From Papilionanthe hookeriana x Papilionanthe teres (lineage: Eukaryota > Streptophyta > Magnoliopsida > Asparagales > Orchidaceae): 64,000 bases of DNA. Position numbers and translations under genes: made by a program. The notes under the pieces were generated by a model. That model did not search any database. It had not been told where the DNA came from and worked only from the letters and a program-made list of their open reading frames with translations. Positions 1-12,262 of this stretch are shown here, piece after piece. The stretch covers positions 58,081,974-58,145,973 of the forward strand of contig CM040434.1 of the NCBI GenBank assembly GCA_022702705.1. Direction: 5' to 3'. How positions within the stretch are numbered: the first letter of the stretch is position 1; every line of letters begins with the position of its first letter.

Positions 1-166
1 AATGAGATTTTGCTTTAGTGAACTTGATTTATGCTGTTGAGCCTTTTTCTTTACACTAGTTGAAATGGTGATTTTTCAAATGCACAAGAAAGGTTGGGAT
101 TATCTTTTATTTGCTTAGTGCTATGTATGTGGATTTGTCGGAGTATCTTTGACATAACTTGGATTT

Positions 167-357
167 TGTGATGGAAAGGAAATCCCTTTTTGTTCCTCAT
201 TAAAATCATATGTTACAATTTTATATACACTCTTCTTTCTTCAGATGAGGAATATACATAATATAGAAAAGATCTGAAATTAAGTCTCATCCAATTAGAT
301 TATCTAACATACAAACTACCTAATATATAAGCTTTATATTTAGTATTTTTCATAACA
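167..357 (-). repeat. 3' LTR of the copia element
   Basis: 191 bp, preceded on the minus strand by a short purine-rich TTTGAGGGCAATTG tract (plus positions about 357-372) that serves as a weak polypurine tract. It is the partner of 4262-4452. Confidence 0.85.
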
Positions 358-507
358 ATTGCCCTCAAATTGGGGCATAGATATTGATCATACCTAGCTT
401 GTTACAAATATAATTGACTCTTGCTCCATTAAGCGCGTTTGTGAAGATGTCTCGCAGTTCTTCCCAAGACTTCACATGAGCTGTAGATTTAACACTGCAC
501 CGTGACA

Positions 508-3500
508 CTATATTCTATTTCTTACTCTTTTACGAGACCAAATTATCACCAACATAGAAACATTATCTAGTAATAGATCTTCCATCAATATTAAAACTTG
601 TCCAGTCTGCATCAGAGAAACATTCAATTTTTTTATGCCCATTATCATGATATAAAATACATTGCCCAAGAGTTCCTTAGCATAGTTTTTGTTTAATTTT
701 TCCACTAACTTTCTATACCGTTCAGGATCAATAAAAAGCGCTCTATCCTTTTTAAGTTGTTGGTTAGGAAATATCATAGTATTGCATGATTTGACCTATA
801 ATTTTTTAGTTTTTGTTAGCAAATCTAACACATACTTTCGGTGAGATAAAAAGATACCTTTGTTGCTCCTTGATACCTCAATCCCCAAGAAGTACTTCAA
901 AGAACCTAGATTTTTATTACTGAATTGATTTTGAAAAAATGATTTTAATGATAAGATTTCATGTGCATCACTTGCTGTAATAATAATGTCATCGATATAA
1001 ACCACCAATAGAATAATTCCCGAAGTAGATTGTTTATAGAATATAGTGTGATCACATTTACTTTTATTCATCCCAAACGCTTCCATTGCTTGGCTAAATT
1101 TTTTAAATCATGCTCGAGTGTTTTGCTTCAGTCTATATAGGGACTTCCGAAGATCACATACTTTCCTAGACTCCCACTTGGCAACAAACATAGGAGGTTG
1201 CTCCATGTATACCTATTCCAACAAATCAGCTTGCCAAAAAGTATTCTTCATATATAGCTAGTGCAAGGGCCAATTATTCATTGCAGACATGGATAGGAGT
1301 AGGAAAAATGAAGTTAACTTAGCTTGTGTCTAAATTGCACGATCCCATAAATTTGAACATAGCCTTAAACACCAATCGAGTTCTGAGAAGAGTCACAGAT
1401 CCATCAAAATTAAACTTAACTATAGGACCCACTTACAACCAACAACCTTCTTTCCAGAAGGTAGTTCAACTAGTTCATACGTTTCATTTTCAGTTAAGAC
1501 ATTCATCTCATCAAGCATTGTTGCCCTCCACCCATATTGGGATAAGGCTTGCTAAACAGGTCTCAGTACCTCAAGAGAGTCAAGAGAAGCAACAGACAAG
1601 CATGAAGTGGAAGATTGACCGATTATAGTTAACACAAGAGGAAATATGATGGATGCATTGACATTTACTTCTTCGAATAACAATAGGTAAATCAAGATCA
1701 CTAGGAGGAGATCGATTAAGGAAAGATGATACCGATGTCGAACTTAGATCATGGGAGCGAGGGCTTCTCAAGTAAACAATATAGATAAGTGGTTTAGGCT
1801 GAGGCATTAGAGATGGAGATAAAGATGGAGCAGGATCTGCCCTTATGATGTCATACATTAACAACTCATCAGAAACAATTGCAGATTTAGACACTGATTA
1901 GTCAACAAAGAATGTGACTTGTTTTTCTGCAGTAGAAACTGCATCGGCCCAGAACTGTTTAGGCACATTCATTTGAAACACAAGAGCTCTAGTTGTCTCG
2001 AGAAGTTGTCTGTATTTTCTTTTAGTTGCTCCATTTTGGGATGGAGTATCAACACTGGATGACTGGTGAAGCATCCCATTTTGTGCCATGTAATTCTGAA
2101 AGGATGCAAAAAATATTCTTTGACATTGCCACTTAGAATTTTCATTGAATTATTGAATTGAGTTTTAGTTTTGATATAAAAAGTTTGAAAATGCGACAAT
2201 ATCTCAATACGAGATTTGATAAATTAAAACCATGTCATGCGAGAGAAATCATCCACCAAAATTATAAAATATCAAAATCTATTAGATAAAATAGGACAAG
2301 GTCCCCATATATCAGAATGAACCAACTTAATACAATGAATGACTTATTTATTAATTTTGGGATTAGAAGACAAATGATGGTGTTTAACAAATTGAGACGA
2401 CTCACAATCTAAACTTGATAATTGTTGAACCTAAGGGTACAAATTTTTCAACATTGATAGGGATTAATGTCCTAATCGACAATAGATCTCAAAAGGAGAT
2501 ATACTGCAAGAACAGGCTACGGGTCGTGGTTCCTCATTATCCAAAATGTATAGGCCCCCACACACAAATTTTTGTCCTTTACCAATAATCTACTTCGGCT
2601 TAAGATCCTGAAATAGACAATGACCGTGAAAGAAATAAGATACAACAATTAAGAACACGCGTAATTTTTCTAAAAGAGACAATATTAAAATCGGAACGAG
2701 ATAAATTAAGAATATAAGTTAGAGACAATGTGTGTGTAATATTGATGGTGCCAGAACTGAAAACATTAGAAGTTGATCCATCTGTTAAAGTGATGGAAGA
2801 AAGGTGTTTATAAAAGGTATAAAAAGTTTTGGATGATTTTTCATCTAATATGTAGCATCATAATTAATGACCCATTTCGTGGAAGATGAAAGAAGATAAA
2901 TATCATTGTTACCTGACTCGGTAATTTGATGAATTGGGCACATTCATCTGCAGAGATCGAGAGAGTCTGATTACGAGAGGCCTCATTAGTAGTGACCATG
3001 TGAGCTGATTGTGATTTAAAATCCTTTTAACAACTTCTGGCATGTTCTTTTGCATATGACCAAATTCATAATAGTAATAACACACCACCTTCAACCCTTA
3101 GTTTTCAGAATTTGGAGTTCCACTTCTAGAACTGTCCCGAGACTGAGGTTTACTAATGTCTGTATTTTTCTGACTCATAAGAGCACTAGATTGTTGTACT
3201 TATGAGGTCTGAAAACTCAAGATCGAAGTTTCGTGGTCATATATGAACTGTGATTTAACACCTTCATATTGGGAGTTGAAATCAGCTAGAAAACTCATGA
3301 TAGCCATTTGTTCTGTTTGAGCCAGTTGATTCCATACATTTGAACTAAAGGTCAAGAGTGCGTTCAATTCTTCATTTACATGTTTAAATGCATGTGATAT
3401 TTGCTAAGTGATTGATCTTGTTGCTTAACACGATAGTATTCCTTACATCAAATATTCGATAAATATTTTCTCTCATAGAAAATAAAAACATTAAATCCTC

Positions 3501-3760
3501 AATCGCATCTTAACAGTCTAAATGAGTAATATGATCAGATTGGTCAGGTTTGATAGAATTTTGTATTTGTATCAAAAGCTAAATATCCACTCTGATCTAC
3601 TTAGAATAATTTAACCAAGTCTCAGCTAGAGGATTATCAGTGAAATGTCTCTATTGAGTAATACTCCTTAAATAAAGTCTCACAGTTCTGAAATCTTAGC
3701 CACTGATAAAACCAAACCTGTCACAAGATGTTTGTGTTCTCTAGCCATAATTGTTGTTAT
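508..3760 (-). pseudogene. Copia gag-pol polyprotein remnant
   Basis: Minus-strand fragments in polyprotein order. Gag is near 3760-2900, with a zinc knuckle near 3060-3090 reading CYYYYEFGHMQKNMPE, in which the second and last cysteines of the CCHC motif are lost. The integrase C-terminal part is at about 2089-1898 (HQSSSVDTPSQNGATKRK, then ETTRALVFQMNVPKQFWADA). Reverse transcriptase is at about 1240-796, with KSLYRLKQ and the catalytic box YIDDII. RNase H is near 640-508 (DADWTSFNIDGRSIT). Frame changes and stops separate the pieces, and the integrase catalytic core is not recognisable. No functional polyprotein can be made. Confidence 0.85.
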
Positions 3761-4245
3761 TAAGTACTAATGGATGAACTTCTAAAGCACTCAGAGACAA
3801 ATAACTCTAGAGCCACTGGTCAAGGATCTCCAAATTAAAGGGAAACTAATTGATACCGACGAACAACAACTGACGACACAGACCTAGCAAAACGCGTCAT
3901 CGACACAAATTGGTGGATGAAGCATATTGAAGCTGTTGAAGTCGTCACGAAAGTAGATGACACTGTTCAAAGCGAAGGTCTCGCAGGAAGCTGACAATGC
4001 CTTCATAAGAAGCAGTCAAAGTCTTGCAGGAAGCAGTCAAAGTCGGACGAAGCAGTTAAGGTCATTGCGGAAGCAAATGATGCTGGAATAGTCGTCAAAG
4101 AAGTCGACCTAAGTAGGTGAAGACGTCGATGATGACGTTGCAAGGCACTGATGATCACTTCACATGAAGCAATCAACTTACTCGACGAAGCCGGTGGGTG
4201 ACGAATACACCGCAGGGCGTAGACGACACGGACAAACGGTTCTCA

Positions 4246-4261
4246 ATGGGCTCTGGTAACA
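4246..4261 (-). other. Primer-binding site remnant of the copia element
   Basis: Directly inside the 5' LTR the minus strand reads TGTTACCAGAGCCC. This resembles the initiator-methionine tRNA primer site used by most plant copia elements (TGGTATCAGAGCC), with several substitutions. Position and similarity support the call; the decay is consistent with the rest of the element. Confidence 0.6.
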
Positions 4262-4452
4262 TGTGAGGAAAAGAGTCTCCCTTCTTATTCCTCATTGAAA
4301 TCACATGTTACGACTTTTTAGACACTCCTCTCTCTTCATATTAGGAATCTGCCTAATATAGAAAAGATTTAAAATTAAATTTCCTCTAATTAGGTTACCT
4401 AATATACAAGCTAGCTAATACAAAAGCTTTATTTTTAGTATTTTCGATAGAA
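4262..4452 (-). repeat. 5' LTR of the copia element
   Basis: 191 bp, partner of 167-357. On the minus strand the left copy starts TGTTATGAAAAATAC; this copy has decayed to a TTCTATCGAAAATAC-like start. Both end in CA. The copies share a TCCTCATT...ATCATATGTTAC-type block and an ATATAGAAAAGAT block. Confidence 0.85.
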
Positions 4453-4554
4453 GATTTGTAGAGTTTCCTCTTAATATAGGCCTTATGCTTTATTTCTTGG
4501 TGTGGGGGTTAATGTAATGTATGGTAAGAATTCTGCGCCAAATGATTTTTTTTG

Positions 4555-4797
4555 GTTAATTTACACTCATGCCACACAATTCTATTATATTTACATATCT
4601 AGCACCTAAACTTTAAAATTTATTTTCATAACACTCAACTCTTTAATATCACATCGAAAATACCACCTTACTAAAAGCCAAATGTGTTTTTTTATGCATA
4701 TGTTTATAGCACCAAGATGTTATAAATCTAAATATCAAACTTCAGTGTTAGATATGTAAGTTCACGAGAACTGTGTGGAATGTATGTAAATTTCCTT
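4555..4797. mobile_element. Long-TIR MITE copy 1
   Basis: About 240 bp whose two ends are inverted copies of one motif: a TTTACATATCTAGCACCTAAACTT-type block at the left and its complement (GTGTTAGATATGTAAG) at the right, followed by GAACTGTGTGGAATGTATGT. The same layout recurs more than ten times in the window. No coding capacity. Superfamily not determined. Confidence 0.7.
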
Positions 4798-5030
4798 CTT
4801 TTTCTGGCTTGAAAAGTATTTGACTTATCATCGCAAGAAAAAAAGTGATTATGGGTTTCATATTAAGCCCGATACACTCTTAACAGAAGAAAAAAAAAAA
4901 CATTTTGTCATTCCATTTCTTCAATTTTGTGCCACATTGTGCTAGAATGATTTTTCTGCTAAAAGATAAGTTTGTAGGTCATGGCATGCACGGATTCTGT
5001 TTATCGGTCATTTCTTTTCTCAAATTGAAG

Positions 5031-5195
5031 GTTTCTGCTCTTATTTTGGAAAACACCTTCACGTCTATATTGGACATGGCCGGAATTATGCTTCCGTTTC
5101 TGAAGTGGTTTATAGGAGGCAAGGGATCAAAGGGCCCAAAAGTTCTTAATTTTCTTGTACGGTCATCATGGAGTACAATTGATGTCATTGGGGAG
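5031..5195 (+). CDS. WAV2-like: WAV2/BEM46-like alpha/beta hydrolase, internal exon
   Basis: A 165-bp exon, phase 0 at both ends, bounded by acceptor AG at 5029-5030 and donor GTGAGT at 5196. It encodes 55 residues beginning VSALILENTFTSILDMAG and ending STIDVIGE. These match the middle of plant WAV2 (wavy growth 2; BEM46/ABHD13 type) alpha/beta hydrolases, which are membrane-anchored proteins linked in Arabidopsis to root-bending responses. The next exon (12285) continues in frame as IKQPILFLSG, as expected for the family, across a 7.1-kb intron. The nucleophile serine exon is outside the window. There are no stops or frame damage, so the gene may be functional; transcription cannot be judged. 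The gene identification is from remembered family sequence. Confidence 0.88.
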
Positions 5196-5407
5196 GTGAG
5201 TTATGAATCTCAATCATCAACCTTGCTCCATTTCTTTATAATACGATTAAAAAAAAAATCTTATTTTTATTATTTCTGACTCACCATTAATTGTTTATTA
5301 TTGCTGTATCATATCGTGCTTAAGATGTGAATTCAGAGCTGTCTAAGAATGCTTGACATTTAAACGAGTCATTTTTAATTATTCTTGGAATGTTTCATTT
5401 TTTGCAT

Positions 5408-5636
5408 TGGGGCATTTACATAATTCTTATTTATTTACATATCTAACATCTAAACTTAAATTCTTACATTTATAGCACCCAAATCTTTCATATTACATAA
5501 AAATGCCACCATTTTAACTTTTTTTAAGTGAAACACCTTTTCATGCATGGTTAAGGTGACATGTATGTAAAAATTGAAGTTTAGGTGTTAAATGTTAACA
5601 TATAGTAATTGAGTGGTACTTATGTAAACTTTCTTT
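5408..5636. mobile_element. Long-TIR MITE copy 2
   Basis: Same family as 4555-4797. Inverted ends begin GCATTTACATAATTCTTA and end TTGAGTGGTACTTATGTAAA; the centre carries the family's CCACCATTTTAAC and TTTTCATGCAT blocks. It lies in the 7.1-kb intron of the WAV2-like gene. Confidence 0.75.
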
Positions 5637-6397
5637 TGCATTTTGTAAAACTTCGCTGGTGTTTGGTTGAAGGTCTGCATTCTTTAAAAAGCTATGTAGT
5701 AGCTGATAGCTCAAGAAAGAGACTAACAAACTCTAGAACACCAACCTAGCGGGAAGCTAAGTTTTCTTTTTGTTGAGATAGATTGGATGTATTTACCCAC
5801 ATTTACTCTTAACATTAGATAAAAGTTACGTAGATCTAGTGTTTGAGACTTCTTATGAGCACAAGCACTCATAGTTAAAACCTCGAAACTTTGCCAACTA
5901 CAAATATAGCACTGCACCCTCTTTTGTCTTTTTTTTTTCAAAATCTCAATCAAACACCAAAATTCACGATAAGAATCTCAGCTTATATTTTTCATTTTAA
6001 TCAAATTGTCTATGATTTTATTGTGGTACACGTAAATGCGTTGGTTCGGTAGTTAAAAAAATCCTCCTTGTTACTAGATTTATTAATGGCAATGTTTCAA
6101 GTGTCTTGTATGTAATTAACCCTTATTATTTTTGTCATCCAGGAGAGCATTCTTGGTCCAGGAAATCAATTGACTAAAGCTTCATAAGATTTTCTAGGTT
6201 GGAAAAGTCCTAGGAATAGGTGTGCCGATGTAGTTTACCATTTTAAAATCCCATTGTTCCATCATCAAAATCTCAAGCTTTAGGAAGCCTTGATTGACAT
6301 GGTTTTGACGTGCAGAAATTTTGGTTAGCATAATGAATTATCTTATCCAATCAGCTTCCCAATGATTAAAGGCCGCGGCCTGGGGGGGGGGCGCTGG

Positions 6398-6623
6398 CAT
6401 GGGCGGAGCCATGTTATAGTGCCCACCCCTAAAAATTTTGATTTCCTTATGAGAATTTAAAATTTTAAGAGTTTTCCCACCATTGATTTATGATTAAAAA
6501 AAAAAAAAAAAAACTTAAGCACTTGTCTATTATTTTCTAAAACTTTTCATTCTGGTCTGCTTACATTTGTCTTTTATTTCTTTAATAAGATTATTTTATT
6601 AGTTATTTGTATCTTTTTTTCTA

Positions 6624-6679
<56 letters not shown>

Positions 6680-6717
6680 ATTTTCCACTATAGAAAATGG
6701 AGTTGGTTCCGTCCCTG
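6398..6717. mobile_element. Putative non-autonomous hAT (Tip100-like) element with an (AT)n tract
   Basis: About 320 bp. The left end, CATGGGCGGAGCCA, and the right end, TGGTTCCGTCCCTG, are imperfect inverted repeats resembling the CAGGGGCGGAGCCA ends I recall for Tip100-type hAT elements. An (AT)n microsatellite at about 6628-6672 lies inside, and a run of nine Gs precedes it at about 6382. I find no matching 8-bp TSD, so the boundaries are tentative. Confidence 0.4.
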
Positions 6718-7421
6718 AAGGGGTTTACTTGTTTTGAGATCATGCTTTGTGACATGGGACCTTCCCACGATATTGTGGTTCCACGATATGTGGGTTCTAG
6801 ACTTGCGACCTCCACGATCGCATGAATTACGGACCGAGAGTTGCTTTTTAGTTGCTTATCATATTCTCTACATGTTTTCATCTTTTGTTACTTTCTTGTT
6901 TGGTTCTTTCGTGTTTTCTTATTTTTCAATTAGATATTTTTTATCATAGGATTTTTATATATGTTGTATTATGGCTGTTTATCTGATTTTTTGCTACCTG
7001 GAGTTATGTAACCTCTTTCTATTGCACGTGTTATGTTTGTTTTCAGCCCGACAAACTTCAAAGTCACCATCATCTGCTGTTTACAGCAGGAATCTGCCTT
7101 TTTCCCTTTACGATTCGTTATCCCATCGCCAGTCGAGCCGATTATCAGCCGCCATTTATCCTCCCACTTACTTAATCAATCCCACGACTTACCTTATATC
7201 TTTTGCTTTATCAGACATTCTAGGAGCCCTACAAGGTTGTCACTTCCATTTTTTCAAGAGATTTTGATAAATTGGGGCTAGTTCAAGTCTAACAATAACG
7301 ACCTTGATCCTTCCATTCTATGTTTGAGACCTTGACCAGATTGGAACAAGGTTTAGAGCCTTAAATCATTACAATAGTTTGTATATCTATGAAAAAAAAT
7401 TTGTGACATCTACATATATAC
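6718..7421 (+). other. Intron sequence, nothing recognised
   Basis: Moderately AT-rich intronic DNA of the WAV2-like gene. A GC-richer patch at about 7045-7250 is open in two plus-strand frames, but the translations resemble no family I know and lack splice support. Treated as non-coding. Confidence 0.5.
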
Positions 7422-7497
7422 TAGAAAATTCTTGTAAGTTTACATATCTAACATCAAAACATTCATATTTTCATGCATACGACTCAAATCTTTGACA

Positions 7498-10404
7498 ACA
7501 ACAAAAATAACAACAATAACAAAGCCTTAGTCACACTAAGTGGGGTTTGGCTACATGAATCCTTTTTCTCGATTGCGCCCTATTTGGTGTCATTTTCATT
7601 TAATTCTAATAAATTAAGATCATTTTTTATATAATAAGCCCAAGTCTTCCTAGGTATACCTCTGCCTTTCTTAATATAAGTCGAATCTAAAACGTCTAGT
7701 CTCCTAATCAGATCATCAGATGGTCGATGTTTAATGTGACCAAAACCATCTAAGGCGAATCTCCTAATTTTGTCCGTCACTGGAGCTACACCAACTCTAT
7801 CACGGATATAATCATTTCACATTTTGTCTCTAAGTGTAAAACCATTCATCCACCTAATCATTCTCATCTCAGCAACACTTAACTTAGTATTATGCTTCTT
7901 TTTTAAAGGCCAACATTTAGCACGATAGAGCATTGCATGTCTCACCACTATCTTATAAAATTTTCCTTTCAGTTTAAGCAGCACTTTTCCACCACACAAA
8001 TAGGTCCGAAGCATTCCTCCACGTCAACCAACCAACTTGAATTCTACTATTAACATCCCCATCTATATCACCATCACTTCGAACAATAAACCCGGGATAT
8101 CTAAATCGTTCACACTTTTTAATAATTTGATCATATCACTAGAGCTACTATTACTAAAATTATATTCCATGAATTCTGTTTTAGTTCTGCTCAAACGAAT
8201 GCCTTTAGACTGTAATGTAGATCTCCATAATTCAAGTTTTTCTAGGCTTTTTCTCGTCTTATCCATGAGAAGGATATCATTTGCACATAGCATACACCAA
8301 GGTACATCCTTCTGTATATCTCCAGTAAGACAATCCATAACTAAAGCAAAATGATATGGGCTTAAAGCCGATCCTTGATTTAATCCAACAGAAATGGGAA
8401 AATATTTTGTCAATCCTCCTTCAGTTCGAACACAAGTAACAGCTATAGTATACATATCTTTAATGACTTGAATATAAGTCATGTCAACACCTTTCTTCTC
8501 AAGAACTCTCCAAAGGACATCTCTTGGAACCTTATCGTAAACTTTTTCTAAATCAACAAAAATCAAATGTAGATCCTCCTTATTGTCTCTGTACTTCTCC
8601 ATCAAACCTCTCAATAAATGTATAACTTCCATAGTAGATCTGTCCAACATAAATCCAAATTGATTATGAGAAATCTTGGTAATACGTCTTAACCTATGTT
8701 CAATTACCCTCTCCCATAATTTTAAAGTATGACACATCAATTTAATTCCTCTATAATTGCACACTATTGTGCATCCCCTTTATTCTTAAAAATGGGGACT
8801 AAAATACTCTTCATCCACTCCTCAGACATCTTTTTAATTTTTAAAATAATATTAAAGAGTTTAGTAAGCCAAGAAACTCTCAAATCTTCTAATATTTCCA
8901 CATTCTAATTAGGACTTTCCACCTTTAGTTTTCTTTAAAGCCTTCTTAACTTTTTTTTACTAATGCGATCATAAAAATGAAACGTTTTATTATTATTAAC
9001 GTTATTAAGATCACTAAGCTCGATCGTATTTTCAGAAACTTCATTAAAATGTTTATCAAAATAACTCACCCACTTTTGTTGAATATCTTTTTCTAAGAAA
9101 AACACTTTTTGTTTTTCTTCTTTAGTACACTTTACTTGACTTAAATCTTTACTTTTCTTTTTTCCTTGTTTGGCCTAGTTTATACATATATTTTTCACCC
9201 TTTTTAGTATCTAATTTATATAAAGATCACTAAAAGTAGAATTTTTGGCGTCACAGACTGTTCTTTAAGACTCCCTGTGTGCCGTTTGATTTTTTTCTCA
9301 GTTTTCTAAGCTTTTACATTAAACCAATTTTTATAATATAACTTCTTATATTTTATCTGTCTTGCACATTATTATTTTACCACTAATTATTTTTATTTAT
9401 AGAAATTTTTTCTTTTGATTCTCCAAGTACATCTTTTACCACTTGTTTAATAATATATATTACTTTTTTCCACATGACATTTGCTTCTTCATGAACATTC
9501 CAAATTTTAAAATCTTCAATTTTACTCATAAAAAAATTTTATTTGTGTCCTTTAGATATCCCATCTAATTCTACGATGATGAATCCTAGCATTCTTTATT
9601 TTACAACTTTTCATCTTAAAATCTAAAATTAATAATCGATATTGGGTACTTAAATTCTCATGTGGAATAACCTTACAATCTTTACAATCTTGACGATATC
9701 TTCTTTTCATAAGAAAATAATCAATTTATTTTTTATTAGATCCATTCTTTTAAGTAATAAGATGCTAATATCTTTTCTTGAATAAATTATTAGTAATAAC
9801 CAAATCATACGCTAAAGAAAAATCTAAAATGACTCTACCTTCTTCATTAATCGCTCCATAACTGTAGCCACCATGAATATTTCTGAAATCTTCTACCATT
9901 CTACCGACATGTCCATTTAAATCCCTTCCAATAAAAATTCTTTCTTCTAGAGGTATCAAGTGCATTAAGTCTTCTAAGTCATTCATGAATTTATCTTTAA
10001 AGTCTATATCTAAACCTACTTGAAGAGTATAAACACATATAATATTAAAAATATTAGTATCAATAATAATCTTAAGTGCTATAATTCTATCTCCAACTCT
10101 ATTAATTTTTACAACATTATCTTCCAAACTTTTGTCTATAATTACTCCCACCCCATTTCTAGTGCAACTCTTACCAAAATACCAAAGTTTAAAACCTAAG
10201 TTATCAATCTCCTTAGCCTTTTCACCAAGTCATTTAGTTTCTTGAATACATAAGATATTTATCATTCTATGAATCATAATATGAACTAATTCCATTAATT
10301 TACTATTGAGAGTACCTATATTCCAATATCGTATCCTAATATTAGTATCACAGACTAATTTTTTTACTCGCATCCGTCTGTAATGTGGGAACCCTTGTTT
10401 ATTT
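7498..10404 (-). mobile_element. RTE-type LINE, 5'-truncated, inserted in a MITE
   Basis: A 2.9-kb non-LTR retrotransposon on the minus strand, delimited by the 17-bp duplication GACTCAAATCTTTGACA at 7481-7497 and 10405-10421. Its 3' end (left edge) reads ACTTAGTGTGACTAAGGC followed by a (TTG)n-like tail rather than poly(A), which is typical of plant RTE elements. The 5' end starts inside the endonuclease domain. It lies antisense within the 7.1-kb intron of the WAV2-like gene. Confidence 0.9.
7580..10404 (-). pseudogene. RTE endonuclease/reverse transcriptase remnant
   Basis: Minus-strand order: endonuclease pieces at 10404-10230 (RIRYWNIGTLNSKLMELV) and 10151-9765 (FIGRDLNGHVGRM); a reverse transcriptase block at 8764-8063 (CNYRGIKLMCHTLKLWERVI, QFGFMLDRSTMEVIHLLRGL, GLNQGSALSPYHFALVMD); then C-terminal pieces at 8014-7817 (RMIRWMNGFTLRDKM) and 7780-7580 (GRGIPRKTW). 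The catalytic box expected as FADD reads CAND, so the first catalytic aspartate is asparagine. Frameshifts and stops separate the blocks. The 233-residue reverse transcriptase block is the best-preserved part, but the protein would be inactive. Confidence 0.88.
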
Positions 10405-10562
10405 GACTCAAATCTTTGACATTGCATAAAAATATCATCATTATATTTTTAAAAGTGAAATATATATTTTCATTCTTAGGAATATGACACCACGATGTTT
10501 TAAGTGTAAATATCAAACTTTGGATGTTAAATACCTAAGAATTGTGTGGTATGTAAATTTTC

Positions 10563-12042
10563 TAAAAAAATTTTAGAGTGATTCTTGACTGCCTCCGGGA
10601 ATTCTAAAAACATGGAGTCTACGCTCTAGTTTTGTCGGGCAAATTAGGTTATCAATCCTATTGTTTGTGTTTTAGGTTTTAGCTTGAATAAAGTTTGCAA
10701 CAAATCATTGAAGCAAAATAGAGCCCAAAGTGATTTTTGAAGATCTCAACATCATGGAGCGTTGGCTTAAGGCTGAAAGAATAGAATCTTCCTTTTTTTC
10801 TTTTTTTGTATTAGGTTTTTAGCCTATGTTTGTTGCAATATTGTCAATCTAAAGCAAGATTGTCAGAGCGGAGCCTAAATTGCCTTTGAAAATTTCAGAA
10901 ACGTAGAGGCTTGGCTCTAGACTGACTGAAACCTTGGCTCAAAATTTCTAACTAAACTGAAGCCCCCAGCCACACATAAAAGCAAAAAACAAAACAAAAG
11001 ACAAAAATGATCCCAAACAAGCCCTTAGCTCCAAGATAATGTAACACAACTTTTATTTTGTCATTTTGCATTGAAGACCTTGGCCCTAAATTTATAGCAG
11101 ACTAAATCCTATTTAGTAGAGTAAATTCTAGGTAAAATTATCAACAACATGAAACCTTGGCTCCAAACTATCAGAATATTATTTTAAATCATGCTGTTTT
11201 GTTTGCTGCCTAGGTTGATATTTTGCAGCAACTTCATGAAACTGAAGTAGGATTGTTCGAGTGAAACCTAAGCTGACTCTAAAAATTTTGATAGAGGCTG
11301 GGGAATAGAACCTTGATTTGATAATTTTATAATAACAATGGGGGCCAGGTTTATTAATTTAAAAGACATGGATGTTTGGTCCCTTATTTCTGGACAAGAT
11401 TCAATTCTGAATTGGACCCTCTAGGATGTGTGACATCAACAACAATCAATATAAACATATTTTGCTTATTTAATAAATATTAGAAATACATTTCAATTCG
11501 TCCGGCTTCAAATATAATGAAAAAAAAAAATCAAATATTAAAAAATATTATTACAAATAAATGAAGCAACTCTTGTATAATAATTAAGAATATGTATAGA
11601 AGTTTGTTAAAACACCATGACTAGATTAAAGTGATGTGCCTAAGCTTTGGGATATGACCAAAGAAATTTAAAATATATTTAAACACTAACCTAAAAATTT
11701 ATATTAATTATTTAAATTTGAGCTACTACACATTCATACAAAATTAAAAGTTAAAATTATTTGCCTTTGGATCGGATAAAGCTATTATTATGCATACCAT
11801 GTTTTTTTTTTCCTATCTTGAAACTTCAATTGATACTTTTTAGCTTGGATTCGCTGAGAAGTGCCAGAGCATTTGAAGAAAAAGTTTTGGCCGTTGTTGC
11901 CACTTTTTATATAGTATTTTTAATGCTCTATTTAAAAAGGCCTTAGTTTGAGTTGGTTTTGCATTGGTTCTTTCTTCAGCCGATTACTCCAAATTTGAAT
12001 CTATTTGAAGCTAAGAAATGAAACAGTGAATCGGCCAAACTT
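10563..12042 (+). other. Intron sequence with degenerate dispersed repeats
   Basis: Within the 7.1-kb intron. Between about 10,600 and 11,330 a phrase of the form 'gagcctaa..tgac..tgaaaattt..gaggcttgg' recurs at least three times (near 10,715, 10,865 and 11,255), suggesting an old repeat-containing insertion. The rest is plain AT-rich DNA with no coding signal. Confidence 0.4.
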
Positions 12043-12262
12043 ATTTTATACTTAATGTATTTAGATCTCTAACTCTTAAACTTTGCTTTTTACATTTAAA
12101 CCACCCAAATATTTCATAATAAAAAATACCACCATTTTAACTTTTAAAATATGAAATACATTTTTTCATGCTTAGGATGGGTATTATGTATGTAAAATTT
12201 GAAATTTATGTGTTACATATGTAAGTACATAGGAATTGAGTGGTATGTATGTAATTCTTTAT
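12043..12262. mobile_element. Long-TIR MITE copy 4
   Basis: Family blocks TACCACCATTTTAACTTTT and the right end GTAAGTACATAGGAATTGAG followed by TGGTATGTATGTAAT. It ends only about 20 bp before the acceptor of the next WAV2-like exon (12285), so it lies where the branch point and polypyrimidine tract would be expected. Confidence 0.75.

Larger units (their letters stand above)
167..4452 (-). mobile_element. Ty1/copia LTR retrotransposon, full structure but decayed
   Basis: The element is 4.3 kb, on the minus strand, flanked by the 5-bp duplication GATTT at 162-166 and 4453-4457. Two 191-bp LTRs (167-357 and 4262-4452) align along their length but differ at many positions, so the insertion is not recent. 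Reading the minus strand gives the copia order: LTR, primer-binding site, gag with a damaged zinc knuckle, integrase, reverse transcriptase, RNase H, LTR. The coding region is broken by many stops and frameshifts. It lies in an intron of the WAV2-like gene, antisense to it. Integrase before reverse transcriptase supports copia rather than gypsy. Confidence 0.9.
1..5030 (+). other. Intron of the WAV2-like gene, hosting a copia element and a MITE
   Basis: This stretch lies upstream of the first recognisable WAV2-like exon (5031). I find none of the earlier exons here: the serine-containing GxSxG region and the N-terminal membrane segment are absent, so they must lie left of the window. The host intron sequence is 1-166 plus 4458-5030. 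The remainder is a copia insertion (167-4452) and a MITE near 4555-4797. That this is intron rather than upstream DNA is inferred from the acceptor at 5029-5030 and the internal position of the exon in the protein family. Confidence 0.6.
7422..10562. mobile_element. Long-TIR MITE copy 3, split by a LINE
   Basis: The left half is at about 7422-7497 and the right half at about 10405-10562. Joined, they make one MITE of the usual family, with TTTACATATCTAACATC near the left end and AAGAATTGTGTGGTATGTAAATTT at the right. The sequence GACTCAAATCTTTGACA occurs at both broken edges because the LINE duplicated it on insertion, so the MITE is older than the LINE. Confidence 0.85.

Noticed and set aside
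1326..1894. Open frames on both strands between copia integrase and reverse transcriptase
   Set aside because: The minus-strand one is the poorly conserved linker of the copia polyprotein and the plus-strand one is its shadow; neither is a separate gene.
6628..6672. (AT)n tract giving Tyr-Ile open frames; similar at 48,126-48,184
   Set aside because: Plain microsatellites; the repeating Ile-Tyr peptides are not genes.
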